Positions 63,736-64,000 of a stretch of 64,000 nucleotides of DNA are shown here, in pieces. Numbering within the stretch: position 1 is the first letter of the stretch; every line of letters begins with the position of its first letter. Source of the DNA: Meghimatium bilineatum (lineage: Eukaryota; Mollusca; Gastropoda; Stylommatophora; Philomycidae); assembly GCA_034231615.1 (NCBI GenBank), contig CM067311.1, forward strand, positions 10,681,212 through 10,745,211. The letters are read 5' to 3'. A program made the position numbers and the translations under genes. A model generated the notes under the pieces. It was not told the DNA's origin. It made no database searches and saw only the letters and a list, made by a program, of their open reading frames with translations.

Positions 63736-63795
63736 TCGTCACCGTCACAATTATCATCGCCGTCATCATCATCATCACTGTCACCATCAAATTGG
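63736..63795. repeat. triplet repeat continuing on the far side of the LINE
   Basis: TCACCGTCACAATTATCATC then GCCGTCATCATCATCATCAC repeats the sequence at 62894-62930. Confidence 0.9.
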
Positions 63796-63954
63796 AATAC
63801 CTTGATGTGTCCGTACAATTCATATATAGCTCCCCTTGAGTCCACAAATATAAGTATGGTTCCCGCTGGTATATTCAATAAATCAACCGTTTACCAATTG
63901 ACAGATAGCTCAGGAAAACAACCAGAATTGAAATTTTTCCACAATAATTATATA

Positions 63955-64000
63955 CATAGGCAGCCTTCCTCTTCTGTGTCTGTTCTCAGACTCCTGATAA
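63955..64000 (-). mobile_element. SINE-A tail, cut by window end
   Basis: CCTCTTCTGTGTCTGTTCTC then AGACTCCTGATAA is the start of a reverse-oriented SINE-A 3' end. Confidence 0.6.

Noticed and set aside
1-64000. CRISPR arrays or prokaryotic operons
   Set aside because: Tandem repeats here have no unique spacers of constant length and no cas genes; spliced exons and SINE/LINE content show a eukaryotic genome.

Overview
This is a eukaryotic, animal genome window, visibly AT-rich. It holds no bacterial-style operons, rRNA genes or CRISPR arrays. Nearly everything recognisable is repetitive: decayed non-LTR retrotransposons (LINEs), several SINE families, hAT-like and palindromic DNA-transposon remnants, and an unusually dense set of minisatellites and microsatellites. 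From the style of the LINE proteins I infer a marine or freshwater invertebrate, most likely a mollusc. That rests on remembered family resemblance only and could not be checked here.

The best evidence for a host gene is a set of plus-strand internal exons: a 66-bp exon (24109-24174), a 1371-bp exon (36581-37951) and a weaker 93-bp candidate (53247-53339). All three start and end in the same intron phase (phase 1), are open in the compatible frame and carry plausible splice sites, so they can be read as consecutive pieces of one protein. The large exon encodes a Ser/Pro/Thr-rich, apparently disordered protein with proline-rich, basophilic-kinase and DSGxxxS-type motifs. I do not recognise the protein. 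Introns of about 12.4 and 15.3 kb would contain most of the repeats.

Layout: 1-1.5 kb minisatellites; 2.3-5.2 kb SINE and LINE fragments; 5.2-8.2 kb largely unassigned; 8.4-9.8 kb LINE, palindromic MITEs and SINE; 10.2-16.5 kb minisatellites, LINE ends and one intact hAT MITE with its target duplication; 18.2-22.9 kb a broken copy of a multicopy transposon-like gene with 20 nearly identical 178-bp tandem units inside it; 24.1 kb small exon; 24.3-24.9 kb LINE; 24.9-27.5 kb a TAG-derived 97/70-bp array; 27.6-31.6 kb SINE and two LINE halves; 32-34 kb minisatellites and SINEs; 35.1-36.55 kb a LINE pseudogene ending close to the large exon's splice acceptor; 38.5-40.4 kb a 42-bp array split by two insertions; 41-46 kb SINE, MITE and LINE mosaic; 48-53 kb LINE and SINE fragments; 53.2 kb candidate exon; 53.8-59.5 kb SINEs and LINEs; 60.7-62.3 kb arrays and a striking palindrome around a TA repeat; 63.0-63.7 kb a LINE RNase H domain embedded in triplet repeat.

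The labels SINE-A to SINE-E are local names for families defined by comparing copies inside this window. Exact target-site duplications fix the ends of some copies (27566-27846 for SINE-A, 49462-49744 for SINE-C, 12257-12440 for the hAT MITE). I see no convincing new molecular system. The most unusual features are the 20-copy expansion inside a transposon-like gene, the internally expanded SINE-B copy, the insertion-split 42-bp array and the unrecognised phase-1 gene.
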